64,000 nucleotides of DNA from an uncultured Acholeplasmatales bacterium (GCA_944324795.1 CALUXR010000005.1:1-64000), one strand, 5' to 3'; positions 38,201-46,123 are shown, counted from the first letter of the stretch. Notes: generated by a model from the letters alone, not told the origin. Numbers and translations: made by a program.

Positions 38201-39694
38201 GTTTTAGAAATTATTAATTTAAGTAAAGAAGAAGGATTTAGTTTTAATATTTTAGGAACTATTAATTTAAATGGTGTTAATTATAATATTAATGGTGAAA
38301 TCTTAATTTTATTAAAAAATGGGTTTGAATTAAAAGCTCTTATTAATGTTGGTGATGAACATTATTTAGAAATATATCGAGTTATTGAAGATAATAAAGC
38401 TAAATATTATGCTATATATGATAATCTATTATTAAATGATGAAGGTGAAGAATTAAAAACATCATCATTGAATTTTAAAGCTAATGAAGATGATTTAATG
38501 GGTTTAATTAATACATTATCTAATTTCTTTAATTTTGATTTTTCAAATATTGAAGGTAATTTAGCTGAACTTAATGGCTTTAATATTATAGATATTGTTG
38601 ATAAGATTGATTTTTCTAAATTATTAAAATCTATTAATATTATTAATAATGATAACGAATTAGCTTTAAATATTATTATTGGTAAAGAATTATTATCTTT
38701 AAATAATGATATTACTTTAAGTGTTGTTGCAAATAAAGGAGAAAACTTTAGTTTAGCTAGAATAGAAGTTATTAATCTTGGAATTAGTTCTATTAATATT
38801 TCTAATTTAGAAATAGATTATAATGGTATTTATAATAATGATATTGAAGTTCCTTCATTAAATTATTATGATTTGTCGATGTTAAATCCATTATTACAAA
38901 CAATATTTAATACAGCATTATTAACTGATTTTAATATTAAAGGAAATATTAATGTAAATGCTAAATTAATAGGTATTAATGTTCCGATGAATATTGCTTT
39001 AGATGCTAAAATTAAAAGAGTTGATGGAAGTAATATTCCAGAAATCTATATTAAATTAGCAAATATTCCAATTTTAGGTCTAATTAATAATGATACACCT
39101 CATAGTGCGATTACTAATGCTAATAGAACATTAGAAATATTATTTAAAGATGGTTATGTTTATCTAAATAGAATTGATAGTTATAAATATTGGTTTATAA
39201 ATCATAACTATTATAAACAATTAAAGTTAGCTAGTAGTGATTTTATGAATGATATTTTATATTATTTACTTCAATATGGTTTTGGCTTTAGTGAAAAAAT
39301 AATGAATGCGATAAATGATGGTATTAGTACAGACCATACTATTGATTTTACAAATGTTATTACTGATTTTAATACTACAGAAAATAATGATTTATATTCT
39401 ATTGGTATTAATTTGGCTGAAGTTACAGGTAATGATATGTTAGATTCATTTACATTAGATATATATCCTACTAATAAATATGAAAAAACATATTTAGGAA
39501 AATTAGCATTTAATGTTCACATGCCACTTTTAGATAATGTTGCAGAAATTGATATTTCAACATCTGATTTAACATTAGTTAATATTGGTGATGATATTGA
39601 TTTATCATATTTATATAATTTTATAAATAATTATAAACATGAAGTAGGTGTTAAAATGACATCTACTAATGGAACTGATTGGGAGAATGAATAA
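32270..39694 (+). CDS. Giant repetitive extracellular protein with N-terminal signal anchor
   Basis: About 2474 residues from the ATG at 32270 (AGGTGA upstream; a GTG nine bases earlier is less likely). The N-terminus RKKIIIIVSILAIIGIAIGVTALI is an uncleaved anchor or signal peptide. The first 290 residues are ordinary in composition. From there to about 2300 the protein is an unusual Asn/Ile/Leu/Asp-rich series of short alternating strands such as LNIDNINISGININNLNLNITKG and LLYKDKLYLKIGNNII, recurring every 100-200 residues. The C-terminal 250 residues are more complex again. No enzyme motif is visible. The strand pattern could form long curved sheets like LolA- or AsmA-type folds, which is speculation. 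One frame stays open across 7.4 kb, so the gene is maintained. Confidence 0.75.
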   Translation: MRKKIIIIVSILAIIGIAIGVTALINNKTNNKGPVEAYGYTTTTMSRPTDGTTIDDYNSYDNLAIVAGVMANADFNGVTEGEVKAKVAFINYTQDVYNIRTIIGDEGFQQAISTSSLKSVAIQKYFLFAEDKALTRNPDKINGKDTTWLDETPQVYSTNQYLNIYGWLPNQISSYILCKESILEISDIILNDDETYSINLSLDPNIAPANYQYEVKTYGGSSDFPSFSSINLTIKFDANWQLLEISSDEVYDITMPVIGSITCTANMTETFTYDNLEIKDRDFFADYFDLTPSDNVPTTPEELKPTDYFMYGFGNYLNGDILTADISININDKLINGTLSLDILNNKYIFKSNDLLVNVIKDDIYLSYDEIKIKTNLNELTNLLSTTDLNTMLDTTALMQALDSSEIIKENDKIILKANLPILNQNIAVEFSFNNDYSINYIKANLSINDININIDAKISPNKLEINEDFNTYQDLANLNYLIDDIKNIINNKALKLDINFNKDDIIVNGQIKASFKDNLLINGILNINYNNQDIIAKINYKDNIIYLDLAGLKLSLDTTVITNNIDKNEIDINKIIDLIYNIDYKKLINNFNLTNILELGIDLSSYSLSNYNLTIKEENEGFSININELNLSLIINPLKENIINDIEGKYYDISNIINNSDKIIDLLKEEYLNINLNTTINYNDINIPINLDVNINMLNKEIYAKGSINLFNNILNIELIYKDKLVIKIGNNLIADLTDLNINNLNESILDLSFLNDILDKLIININDNNLLLNIDNINISGININNLNLNITKGNEFETPTYNPNLNTTDLINLINNINKIIDIISKDNINILFNYNGIEGNIIIDKEFNIEALININDLEFKVNYYNDGSIYLTYNNISISTNIDELINIINKYFNNSDNELSLDLNNLINNLEIREDEINLNILDFIINLKISDVIKLNINDINLEITNTKNNISDKPLTSISLNLLLPYIDKLIDFVNNNYLNININTNINNLINIDGLIEIDIKNLIIKGNIKLNILDNILDIELLYKDKLYLKIGNNIISEIKLNELLKHINDDFNIDSNNLINKIEVDNGLLINIFGIDLKLNINDNNLLLNIDNINISGININNLNLNITKGNEFEIPTYNPNLNTTDLINLINNINKIIDIISKDNINVLFNYNGIEGNIIIDKEFNIEALININDLEFKVNYYNDGSIYLTYNNISISTNIDELINIINKYFNNSDNELSLDLNNLINNLEIREDEINLNILDFIINLKISDVIKLNINDINLEITNTKNNISDKPLTSISLNLLLPYIDKLIDFVNNNYLNININTNINNLINIDGLIEIDIKNLIIKGNIKLNILDNILDIELLYKDKLYLKIGNNIISEIKLNELLKHINDDFNIDSNNLINKIEVDNGLLINIFGIDLKLNINDNNLLLNIDNINISGININNLNLNITKGNEFEIPTYNPNLNTTDLINLINNINKIIDIISKDNINVLFNYNGIEGNIIIDKEFNINGLININGEEISINYIDNLLYISYGNIGLKGTINDLINIINEFSDNKVDNINFDLNDLIKSISTTENSINLNILGLDLNIEVSDSINIIEKNNNILINIATTTTNISAIKDINYLDVNVIYLFIPSIKELLNNKTINLDLNTNINNILINGLINIDLNGRIYADIKLNNKINLLLSLNNNIMKIKFNNNVIEVDLNKLINNYSSLSSLFNYLKYENEELLLGLNIKDINLNLVIDKDLNIKLNDLNVNNIIIKDSYINTSFNNLDILDINDDITIKHDDLISIIDEIYKLIELFNNEVINIKLNTELIAEETKFIIDGNFNINLNEFSLIGSVNFITSAGLKHIVYINYLNNNLSLAYGNLGIDLSVSELELLINRIIEMFNIDNNISLDFDLYKIINSLEFNYNNGLNVSLDLLNFGLIKLNLNDNKINISDINFDVLSLNNLNVSINLEDRVDNLPNIKYLNYNDLNILLDYVLEIINLSKEEGFSFNILGTINLNGVNYNINGEILILLKNGFELKALINVGDEHYLEIYRVIEDNKAKYYAIYDNLLLNDEGEELKTSSLNFKANEDDLMGLINTLSNFFNFDFSNIEGNLAELNGFNIIDIVDKIDFSKLLKSINIINNDNELALNIIIGKELLSLNNDITLSVVANKGENFSLARIEVINLGISSINISNLEIDYNGIYNNDIEVPSLNYYDLSMLNPLLQTIFNTALLTDFNIKGNINVNAKLIGINVPMNIALDAKIKRVDGSNIPEIYIKLANIPILGLINNDTPHSAITNANRTLEILFKDGYVYLNRIDSYKYWFINHNYYKQLKLASSDFMNDILYYLLQYGFGFSEKIMNAINDGISTDHTIDFTNVITDFNTTENNDLYSIGINLAEVTGNDMLDSFTLDIYPTNKYEKTYLGKLAFNVHMPLLDNVAEIDISTSDLTLVNIGDDIDLSYLYNFINNYKHEVGVKMTSTNGTDWENE
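34564..36780 (+). repeat. 975-bp in-frame tandem repeat inside the giant gene
   Basis: A 975-bp (325-codon) unit occurs about 2.3 times: copies begin near 34564, 35539 and 36514. Segment 34831-35805 and segment 35806-36780 look identical base for base by eye. The part of the first copy before 34831 differs from the later ones at a few positions. The near identity indicates a recent tandem duplication. Confidence 0.9.
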
Positions 39695-39704
39695 ATAAAG
39701 ATTT

Positions 39705-39733
39705 AGTCAAGTTTTAGGCTTGACTTTTTCTTT
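39705..39733 (+). terminator. Terminator after the giant gene
   Basis: AGTCAAG (39705-39711) pairs with CTTGACT (39719-39725), followed by a T-rich tail. Confidence 0.85.
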
Positions 39734-39741
39734 TTTAAGAA

Positions 39742-39756
39742 AATAAAGCGTTTTCT
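39742..39756 (+). promoter_or_regulatory. cre-like operator before pstS
   Basis: AATAAAGCGTTTTCT is identical over 15 bases to the site at 14699-14713 upstream of adhE. It abuts the first PhoP box. Its core AAAGCGTTTTC matches the cre consensus, except at the first two positions of the 14-bp site. Confidence 0.45.
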
Positions 39757-39783
39757 TTACAACTTTTTTACAACTTCTTTACA
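39756..39783 (+). promoter_or_regulatory. PhoP boxes: three TTTACA direct repeats at 11-bp spacing
   Basis: TTTACA occurs at 39756-39761, 39767-39772 and 39778-39783, each exactly 11 bp after the previous one. This matches the Bacillus PhoP box (TTHACA hexamers with about 5-bp spacers on one helix face). It lies upstream of pstS, and the cluster encodes its own PhoP and PhoR, so autoregulated phosphate-starvation control is strongly suggested. Confidence 0.85.
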
Positions 39784-39792
39784 GGTTTATGG

Positions 39793-39821
39793 TTTTTTGA
39801 AAATTGTAAAATCTATATAAT
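39793..39821 (+). promoter_or_regulatory. pstS promoter with poor -35 box
   Basis: TATAAT lies at 39816-39821. The -35 position (39793-39798) is TTTTTT, as expected for an activator-dependent promoter with PhoP boxes just upstream. Confidence 0.55.
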
Positions 39822-39846
39822 GGTAGCGGAAAAAGGAGAAGAGAAA

Positions 39847-41775
39847 ATGAAAAAAATTATTTTAGGCTTATCTAGCTTATTATTATGTGGTTTTGCCTTA
39901 GTTGGTTGTACTGATACACCAAACGTTCCTAATGATCCAGATAATAGTGGTGAAAATGGTGATAATCAAGGTGGAAATCAAGGTGGAAATCAAGATGAAT
40001 TTGATTTAAATGCTGAAATTCAAGTTTATTCAAGAGATACTTCGTCTGGTACACGTGATGGTTTCTTTACAGCTTTAGGAAGAGAAGATATGAAGGGTGA
40101 TGACAAATTACTAGCAGAAGGTACAAGTATCGTAGCTGGTAATGGTGATATGATCAATTCTATTAAAAACGATAAATATGGTATTGGTTATGCATCACTT
40201 GCTTCAGTAGAAGAAAATGCTGATTCTGTTAAAGGCTTAACATTTAATGGTGTTGAAGCTAGCGCTAAAACTGTAATCGATGGCAGTTATAAATTATCTC
40301 GTAATTTTAATTATATTATTTCAACTCATTTAAATGAAAATGAGGAAGTTATGGTAAATGCTTTCTTAGCATATATGAATTCTAAAGAAGGTTTAGGAAT
40401 CATTGCTAGTGAAGATGGTATTTTAGAAAAAAATATTAATGATGCTATGTCTTGGCAAGAATTAACTACATCTAATGAAGATGTAAAACAAGCTTTAGCT
40501 TTATCTGAACAAGGTACAAAAGTATCAATTAATTTAGGTGGTTCTACATCAGTAGAAGGAATCGCAACAGCTTTAACTTCTTCATTTGAAGAATTAGTTG
40601 AAGGTTTTGTTCCAAGCCATAATCATACAGGCTCTGGTGATGCCTATAAAAATACTCAAGGAAGCGGCTCTACAGGTACAAGCGCATTACAAATTGGTTT
40701 CTTATCAAGAGAAATAAAATTAGATGGTGATGAAAAGGCAGCAGAAGGTACTTATGGTAGAATTTGTAAAGATGGTATTGTAGCTGTTATAAACCCAGCT
40801 AATACTACATTAACTGACGCTAGTGCTGCATTATTACTTGCAATATTTGATGGTACTCTTACAACATGGAATGCTGTAAAAAATTATGAAGGTCCATTAA
40901 CAGGAGATATTCAAGTTTATTCAAGAGATACTACATCTGGTACACGTGATGGTTTCTTCACAGCTTTAGGCGAATCAAGTTTAAAGGGTGATGATGAAGC
41001 ATTAGCTGAAGGTGTAAGTATCGTAGCTAGCAATGGTGATATGATCAATTCTATTAAAAACGATAAATATGGTATTGGTTATGCATCACTTGCTTCAGTA
41101 GAAGAAAATGCTGATTCTGTTAAAGGCTTAACATTTAATGGTGTTGAAGCTAGCGCTAAAACTGTAATCGATGGCAGTTATAAATTATCTCGTAATTTTA
41201 ATTATATTATTTCAACTCATTTAAATGAAAATGAGGAAGTTATGGTAAATGCTTTCTTAGCATATATGAATTCTAAAGAAGGTTTAGGAATCATTGCTAG
41301 TGAAGATGGTATTTTAGAAAAAAATATTAATGATGCTATGTCTTGGCAAGAATTAACTACATCTAATGAAGATGTAAAACAAGCTTTAGCTTTATCTGAA
41401 CAAGGTACAAAAGTATCAATTAATTTAGGTGGTTCTACATCAGTAGAAGGAATCGCTGAAGCATTAACTTCTTCATTTAGTTCTTTAGTTAAAGGATTTG
41501 TTGCAAATCATAATCATACAGGCTCTGGTGATGCTTATAAAAACACTCAAGGTAGTGGTGCAGAAGGTACAAGCGCATTACAAATTGGTTTCTTATCAAG
41601 AGAAATTGAATTAGATGGTGATGAAAAGGCAGCAGAAGGTACTTATGGTAGAATTTGTAAAGATGGTATCGTATGTATTGTAAATCCAAAAAATAATGTA
41701 TTAAGTGATGCTGATGCAGATTTATTATTAGCTATCTTCAAAGGTGAAATAACTAAGTGGGAAGATGTTAAATAA
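39847..41775 (+). CDS. pstS: Tandem phosphate-binding lipoprotein with permuted half-domains
   Basis: 642 residues from the ATG at 39847, preceded by AAAGGAGAA. The signal peptide ends in a lipobox (ALVGC, Cys21), then a Gly/Asn-rich linker to about residue 50. Two 297-residue units follow. Each begins with the normally C-terminal half of PstS (IQVYSRDTSSGTRDGFF, GIGYASLASVEEN, DGSYKLSRNFNYIIST). It is followed by the normally N-terminal half (GGSTSVEGIA, IGFLSREI, ICKDGIVAVINP, W-x-x-V). The order is thus II-I-II-I, with one canonical I-II pair only in the middle. Most of II is duplicated as a perfect DNA repeat. It should bind phosphate for PstCAB. Confidence 0.88.
   Translation: MKKIILGLSSLLLCGFALVGCTDTPNVPNDPDNSGENGDNQGGNQGGNQDEFDLNAEIQVYSRDTSSGTRDGFFTALGREDMKGDDKLLAEGTSIVAGNGDMINSIKNDKYGIGYASLASVEENADSVKGLTFNGVEASAKTVIDGSYKLSRNFNYIISTHLNENEEVMVNAFLAYMNSKEGLGIIASEDGILEKNINDAMSWQELTTSNEDVKQALALSEQGTKVSINLGGSTSVEGIATALTSSFEELVEGFVPSHNHTGSGDAYKNTQGSGSTGTSALQIGFLSREIKLDGDEKAAEGTYGRICKDGIVAVINPANTTLTDASAALLLAIFDGTLTTWNAVKNYEGPLTGDIQVYSRDTTSGTRDGFFTALGESSLKGDDEALAEGVSIVASNGDMINSIKNDKYGIGYASLASVEENADSVKGLTFNGVEASAKTVIDGSYKLSRNFNYIISTHLNENEEVMVNAFLAYMNSKEGLGIIASEDGILEKNINDAMSWQELTTSNEDVKQALALSEQGTKVSINLGGSTSVEGIAEALTSSFSSLVKGFVANHNHTGSGDAYKNTQGSGAEGTSALQIGFLSREIELDGDEKAAEGTYGRICKDGIVCIVNPKNNVLSDADADLLLAIFKGEITKWEDVK
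40141..40565 (+). repeat. 425-bp perfect direct repeat in pstS, copy 1
   Basis: By eye this is base-for-base identical to 41032-41456, offset 891 bp (297 codons, in frame). Flanking sequence continues similar but diverged. Confidence 0.93.
41032..41456 (+). repeat. 425-bp perfect direct repeat in pstS, copy 2
   Basis: Second copy of the repeat at 40141-40565. Identity at synonymous sites implies recent duplication or gene conversion. Confidence 0.93.
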
Positions 41776-41791
41776 TAAAAAATTTAATATG

Positions 41792-41811
41792 AAGGCCTAA
41801 GGGCCTTTTTG
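41792..41811 (+). terminator. Hairpin between pstS and pstC
   Basis: AAGGCC (41792-41797) pairs with GGCCTT (41802-41807), followed by TTTTT. Partial termination here would make the binding protein more abundant than the permease, a common arrangement in transporter operons. Confidence 0.75.
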
Positions 41812-41831
41812 CGTATTATGAGGAGAAATAT

Positions 41832-42764
41832 ATGGAATTAACTAGCTCAAAAAGAAAGACTATTTTTGATGAAATATTTAAATATTTCTTTCTACTTATC
41901 GCTATTTTAGCTGCCTCATCAATAGTCTTTATTATCGTTTTCATTTTAATTCAAGGTATCAAACCTTTTGTAAATAATTATCCTGATGTTAGTGGTAGAT
42001 TAACACAGGCTGATCTTTTAACTTTCCTTACATCTAATACTTGGACTGATTTAAATTATGGTGCTTTAGGAGCTTTAGGTAATACGATTTATTTAACAGC
42101 TTTAGCTACAATTATTGCATTACCTATATCAGTTTTAACTTCTTTATTTATTGTTAGAATAGCTCCTAAATGGTTAGCTATAATTTTAAAAAATATAGTT
42201 GAGCTACTTGCGGCTATACCTTCTATTATTTTTGGTTTATTTGGTGTTGGTATTATAAATCCTCTAGTTAGAGATTTTGCTGAAGGATTTGGAATTCAAA
42301 CTGCTGGTGGCTTATCTGGTTTATCAACAATCATAGTATTATGTATTATGATGATTCCAACTATTACAATGCTTACAATAACTAGTATGCAAGCTGTTAA
42401 AAAACCTCTTATTGAAGCGAGTTTAGCTCTTGGGGCAAGTAAAACTCAAACCGATTTTAAAATCGTAATGAGTGGAGCAAAATCAGGAATTACAGCCGCT
42501 TTAATATTAGGTGTTGGTAGAGCACTTGGTGAAGCAACTGCCGTATCGATGGTTTGTGGTAATAATATTACTGGCCCAAATTGGAATTTATTTGATACAA
42601 CTAGAACATTAACTTCAACTATGATGCTTGGTTTGCATGAATCAAGTGGTATTGCCTACGACATTCGTTTTAGTGTTGGTATTTTATTAATTGTAACTAT
42701 TTTAGTAGTTAATGTTATTTTAAATTTAGTAAAGAGGGTAATTTGTCGTTATGAACAAGCTTAA
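41832..42764 (+). CDS. pstC: Phosphate ABC transporter permease PstC
   Basis: 310 residues with six hydrophobic segments. It forms half of the membrane channel of the high-affinity phosphate importer. The cytoplasmic coupling loop [26 protein letters not shown], and ELLAAIPSIIFGLFGVGI, are characteristic. It has AGGAGA upstream, follows the pstS hairpin and overlaps pstA by 14 nt. Confidence 0.95.
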   Translation: MELTSSKRKTIFDEIFKYFFLLIAILAASSIVFIIVFILIQGIKPFVNNYPDVSGRLTQADLLTFLTSNTWTDLNYGALGALGNTIYLTALATIIALPISVLTSLFIVRIAPKWLAIILKNIVELLAAIPSIIFGLFGVGIINPLVRDFAEGFGIQTAGGLSGLSTIIVLCIMMIPTITMLTITSMQAVKKPLIEASLALGASKTQTDFKIVMSGAKSGITAALILGVGRALGEATAVSMVCGNNITGPNWNLFDTTRTLTSTMMLGLHESSGIAYDIRFSVGILLIVTILVVNVILNLVKRVICRYEQA

Positions 42765-44028
42765 TGAAAATAATAATCTAATTACTACTGTAGTAGAAGA
42801 AACTAATCAAAATAAAATAAGAAAAAATAATTTAATGGCTAAAAGAATTGCGGATATATTACGTTTAATACCGACCTATTTATCAAGTATTTTAGTAGTT
42901 GTAGTATTAGCCGCTATCATTATTTATGTCTTTGTAACAGGAGCTCCGGCTTTTTCATTAAAATTATTAACTGATGATTATAAAGAAAAAATAACAGCTG
43001 TTACTTATACGGGTGATTTAACTACTAATTTTGAAGACCCTAATATTAATGGTTCATATTTTAGTATTAAATATGGTATAGCTGTTGCTGATAGTAGAGA
43101 TACAGCTAATGAAAAATGTATGATTGTTACATATATTGCCGATAATTCACCTTTAAAAAATGTTCAAATAGCAAATGGTGAGGGCAATTATAGTGTTTCA
43201 GTAGATGATAGATTAGATACAGTTATGTTATATGATGAAGATGGTCTTATTGAAGTAATTGGAAAATCTAAAGGAGCAGAAAAATTGGTTGAAGCTCTAG
43301 ATTCTAGTACAGGAATAATGAATATGCAGTGCAAGACCTCTGGTGGTGGTGCTAGAGGAAGTTTAATAACAACCATTTATTTAATTTTATTAACTTTAAT
43401 AATCGCCCTTCCAATTGGTGTTATTGCTTCTATTTTTTTAACTCAATATGCTCGCGATGGGATTGTAAGAACAATCATTACGACAATGATTGATATGACA
43501 TCTGGTATTCCATCAATCATCTTTGGCTTTTGTGGAGCTTTGATATTTATTCCTTTTTGTGACGGTACATTTAATACAAGTGGCTATAGTGTTTTAGCAG
43601 GTGCCTTTACTATGACTATTGTTTTATTGCCAACCATTATTAAAACTGTTAGTGAAAGTTTGCTTGTAATACCTCGTCATTATACAATGGCTAGTTTAGC
43701 TCTTGGGGCAAGTAAAACCCAGACAGTATTTAAAGTTATTTTACCTAATTCAATTCCAGGTATCTTAACAGCTACCTTGCTTTCAATAGGAAGAATTATA
43801 GGTGAATCAGCAGCCTTGATATTTGTTATGGGAACAAGCATTCAAGATGATATAAATGTGACAAAAGCTTCAACATCTTTAGCTGTTCATATTTGGTCTA
43901 TTACGCAAGGTGAAAGTCCAAATTATGGAGGAGCTTGTGCAATTGCGATATTTATTTTGATTGTCGTATTGGTATTGTCTATTTTAGTGAAACTAATTTC
44001 AAAGAAAATGAATAAGATGGCGGTGTAG
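42751..44028 (+). CDS. pstA: Phosphate ABC transporter permease PstA with extracytoplasmic insertion
   Basis: 425 residues, against about 280-300 usually. TM1 is at about 42-63. The remaining permease core starts near residue 203 ([21 protein letters not shown]) and includes [17 protein letters not shown] and the coupling loop [21 protein letters not shown]. Residues about 75-200, between TM1 and TM2 and so outside the cell, are an added domain. Its [45 protein letters not shown] and [11 protein letters not shown] resemble a PDZ-like fold (inference). The domain could contact the unusual PstS. It overlaps pstC and is followed after 2 nt by pstB. Confidence 0.9.
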   Translation: MNKLNENNNLITTVVEETNQNKIRKNNLMAKRIADILRLIPTYLSSILVVVVLAAIIIYVFVTGAPAFSLKLLTDDYKEKITAVTYTGDLTTNFEDPNINGSYFSIKYGIAVADSRDTANEKCMIVTYIADNSPLKNVQIANGEGNYSVSVDDRLDTVMLYDEDGLIEVIGKSKGAEKLVEALDSSTGIMNMQCKTSGGGARGSLITTIYLILLTLIIALPIGVIASIFLTQYARDGIVRTIITTMIDMTSGIPSIIFGFCGALIFIPFCDGTFNTSGYSVLAGAFTMTIVLLPTIIKTVSESLLVIPRHYTMASLALGASKTQTVFKVILPNSIPGILTATLLSIGRIIGESAALIFVMGTSIQDDINVTKASTSLAVHIWSITQGESPNYGGACAIAIFILIVVLVLSILVKLISKKMNKMAV

Positions 44029-44030
44029 TT

Positions 44031-44801
44031 ATGCAAAATACAGAAATTAAAAATGAATTAGATTTTGAAATTAATAATGTAAATTTATTTTACGGGGAAA
44101 AACATACTTTAAAAAATGTTAATTTAAAAATAAACCATAATGAAGTTACAGCTTTTATTGGTCCTTCTGGATGTGGTAAATCAACATTACTTAGATGTTT
44201 AAATAGAATGAATGATTTAATCCCAAGTTGTAAAATTGAAGGAGATATTTTATTTAAAGGTGAAGATATTAAAGTAATGAATCCGATTGATTTAAGAACG
44301 AGAGTAGGTATGGTTTTTCAACAACCAAATCCATTCCCAATGTCAATATTTGATAATGTTGCTTATGGTCCACGTTGTAGTGGTATTAAAAATAAAGCTA
44401 AATTACAAGAAATTGTAGTTGATTCTTTAAAAAAAGCAAGTTTATATGAAGAAGTTAAAGAAAGACTTAAAGATAATGCCCTTGGTTTATCTGGTGGACA
44501 ACAACAACGTCTTTGTATTGCTAGAGCGATTGCGATGAGGCCAGAAGTAATCTTAATGGATGAACCAACAAGTGCCTTAGATCCGATTGCCACTTTAAAA
44601 ATAGAAGAACTTATTGGTGAACTTAAAAAAGATTATACGATCGTTATAGTTACCCATAATATGCAACAAGCTACCCGTGTATCTGATAAAACAGCTTTCT
44701 TCTTGCTTGGTGAAATGGTAGAATTTAATGAAACGACAGAATTGTTTAAAAATCCTAGAGATAAAAGGACAGAAGATTATATTACAGGAAGGTTTGGTTA
44801 G
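44031..44801 (+). CDS. pstB: Phosphate ABC transporter ATPase PstB
   Basis: 256 residues, normal length. It powers the PstCA permease by ATP hydrolysis. Walker A is [19 protein letters not shown]. The Q-loop is in [23 protein letters not shown], the signature is [16 protein letters not shown], and Walker B is [12 protein letters not shown] with the following VTHNMQQA histidine. RMNDL and FPMSIFDN are PstB-specific. It sits between pstA and phoU with gaps of 2 and 5 nt. Confidence 0.97.
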   Translation: MQNTEIKNELDFEINNVNLFYGEKHTLKNVNLKINHNEVTAFIGPSGCGKSTLLRCLNRMNDLIPSCKIEGDILFKGEDIKVMNPIDLRTRVGMVFQQPNPFPMSIFDNVAYGPRCSGIKNKAKLQEIVVDSLKKASLYEEVKERLKDNALGLSGGQQQRLCIARAIAMRPEVILMDEPTSALDPIATLKIEELIGELKKDYTIVIVTHNMQQATRVSDKTAFFLLGEMVEFNETTELFKNPRDKRTEDYITGRFG

Positions 44802-44806
44802 AATTT

Positions 44807-45445
44807 ATGAAATTAAAAGATGAAATTGAAAACCTTAAACAAATGGTTTTAAAAATGGGTGATGTTGTAGTTGATAATATTGATAGTTCAATCAATAATT
44901 ATTTAGGTAAAACTAATGAATTAGTTAATGATGATATTGTTGATAAATTTGAACGTTTAATTGAAGAAATGTGTTTAACAATCTTATTAAGAGAACGTCC
45001 TTATGCCTCTGATTTAAAAGAAGTAACAGGTATTTTAAAATTAGTAAGTGACTTAGAACGAATTGGGGATCATGCAGAAGATATTATAACTTTTACTAAT
45101 AAATTAAAAGAAGTCAATATTAGAACAAAACATTTAGAAGCTATTGATAATTTAGCTCAATATGTTTTAAATATGTTAAAGAATTCAATTAAAGCGTATA
45201 TCAATAGTGATACTAAACTAGCTCAAGAAATAATTGATAGCGATGATTATGTTGATAATAAATATGATGAAATAGTTGAATCTTTAGCCCATATAGAAAG
45301 TAAAGAACAAGGTTATCTACCTTTTGCAATTTATAGTACTTTAGTGGTAAAATATCTTGAAAGAATTGCTGATCATTCAGTTAATATTGCTGAATGGGTA
45401 ATTTATATTGTCAGTGGTTTTTATAAAGATAAAAAAATATATTAG
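44807..45445 (+). CDS. phoU: Phosphate signalling regulator PhoU
   Basis: 212 residues forming two three-helix PhoU repeats. The metal-binding E/DxxxD segments are recognisable as LVSDLERIGDHAEDI in repeat 1 and KYLERIADHSVNIAEW in repeat 2. PhoU connects Pst transporter activity to the PhoR kinase and restrains uptake when phosphate is plentiful. It is placed between pstB and phoP, so transporter, signal adaptor and two-component system form one locus. Confidence 0.94.
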   Translation: MKLKDEIENLKQMVLKMGDVVVDNIDSSINNYLGKTNELVNDDIVDKFERLIEEMCLTILLRERPYASDLKEVTGILKLVSDLERIGDHAEDIITFTNKLKEVNIRTKHLEAIDNLAQYVLNMLKNSIKAYINSDTKLAQEIIDSDDYVDNKYDEIVESLAHIESKEQGYLPFAIYSTLVVKYLERIADHSVNIAEWVIYIVSGFYKDKKIY

Positions 45446-45457
45446 GGGCGTGGTATT

Positions 45458-46123
45458 ATGTCATTTCTAATCTATTCAATCGAAGATGATAAAGATATTG
45501 CTCAAATAATCAATAAAACACTTTTAAAACAAGGTTATGATGTTAGAACATTTAATAATGGTAAAGATTTTTTTCAAGCTTTTAATATCAAAAAGCCTGA
45601 TTTAATTCTTTTAGATTTAATGTTACCAGATATTTCTGGTCTTGATATATTAAAAGAAATTAGGAAGGATAATGAAAATGAAGATATCGATATCATTATT
45701 GTCTCTGCTAAGCATATGTTAGTAGATAAAGTAGAAGGTTTAGATTTAGGAGCCGATGATTATATTGAAAAACCTTTTGATTTATTAGAATTAATGAGTA
45801 GAGTAAATGCTAAATTAAGAAGACATAAAAAAATTAAAAGACATTTAGATTTTGGTAATTTAATTTTAGATCAAGATAAAAGAGAATGTTATTTTAATCA
45901 TAAATTAATTGATTTAACTAATAAAGAATTTGATATTTTAATGACTTTAGCCTTAAATAATAATAAAGTATTAAATAGGGAAGAAATATTTAAAAATGTT
46001 TGGGGAACAAGTTTTGGTTTTGAAACGAGAACTCTTGATATGCATATTAAATCAATTAGAAAAAAGACAAATGATGATTTAATTAAAACTATTTATGGGG
46101 TAGGATATAAAGTAGAATTATGA
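45458..46123 (+). CDS. phoP: OmpR-family response regulator, probably PhoP
   Basis: 221 residues. The receiver domain (1-120) has the phospho-acceptor Asp53 in LILLDLMLPD, acidic DD at 10-11 and Lys in IEKPF. The C-terminal winged helix (about 128-221) has the OmpR/PhoB pattern LTNKEFDILMTLALNNNKVLNREEIFKNVWG and DMHIKSIRKK. Its position after phoU and the PhoP boxes before pstS support assignment as the phosphate regulator. It overlaps phoR by 4 nt. Confidence 0.9.
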   Translation: MSFLIYSIEDDKDIAQIINKTLLKQGYDVRTFNNGKDFFQAFNIKKPDLILLDLMLPDISGLDILKEIRKDNENEDIDIIIVSAKHMLVDKVEGLDLGADDYIEKPFDLLELMSRVNAKLRRHKKIKRHLDFGNLILDQDKRECYFNHKLIDLTNKEFDILMTLALNNNKVLNREEIFKNVWGTSFGFETRTLDMHIKSIRKKTNDDLIKTIYGVGYKVEL

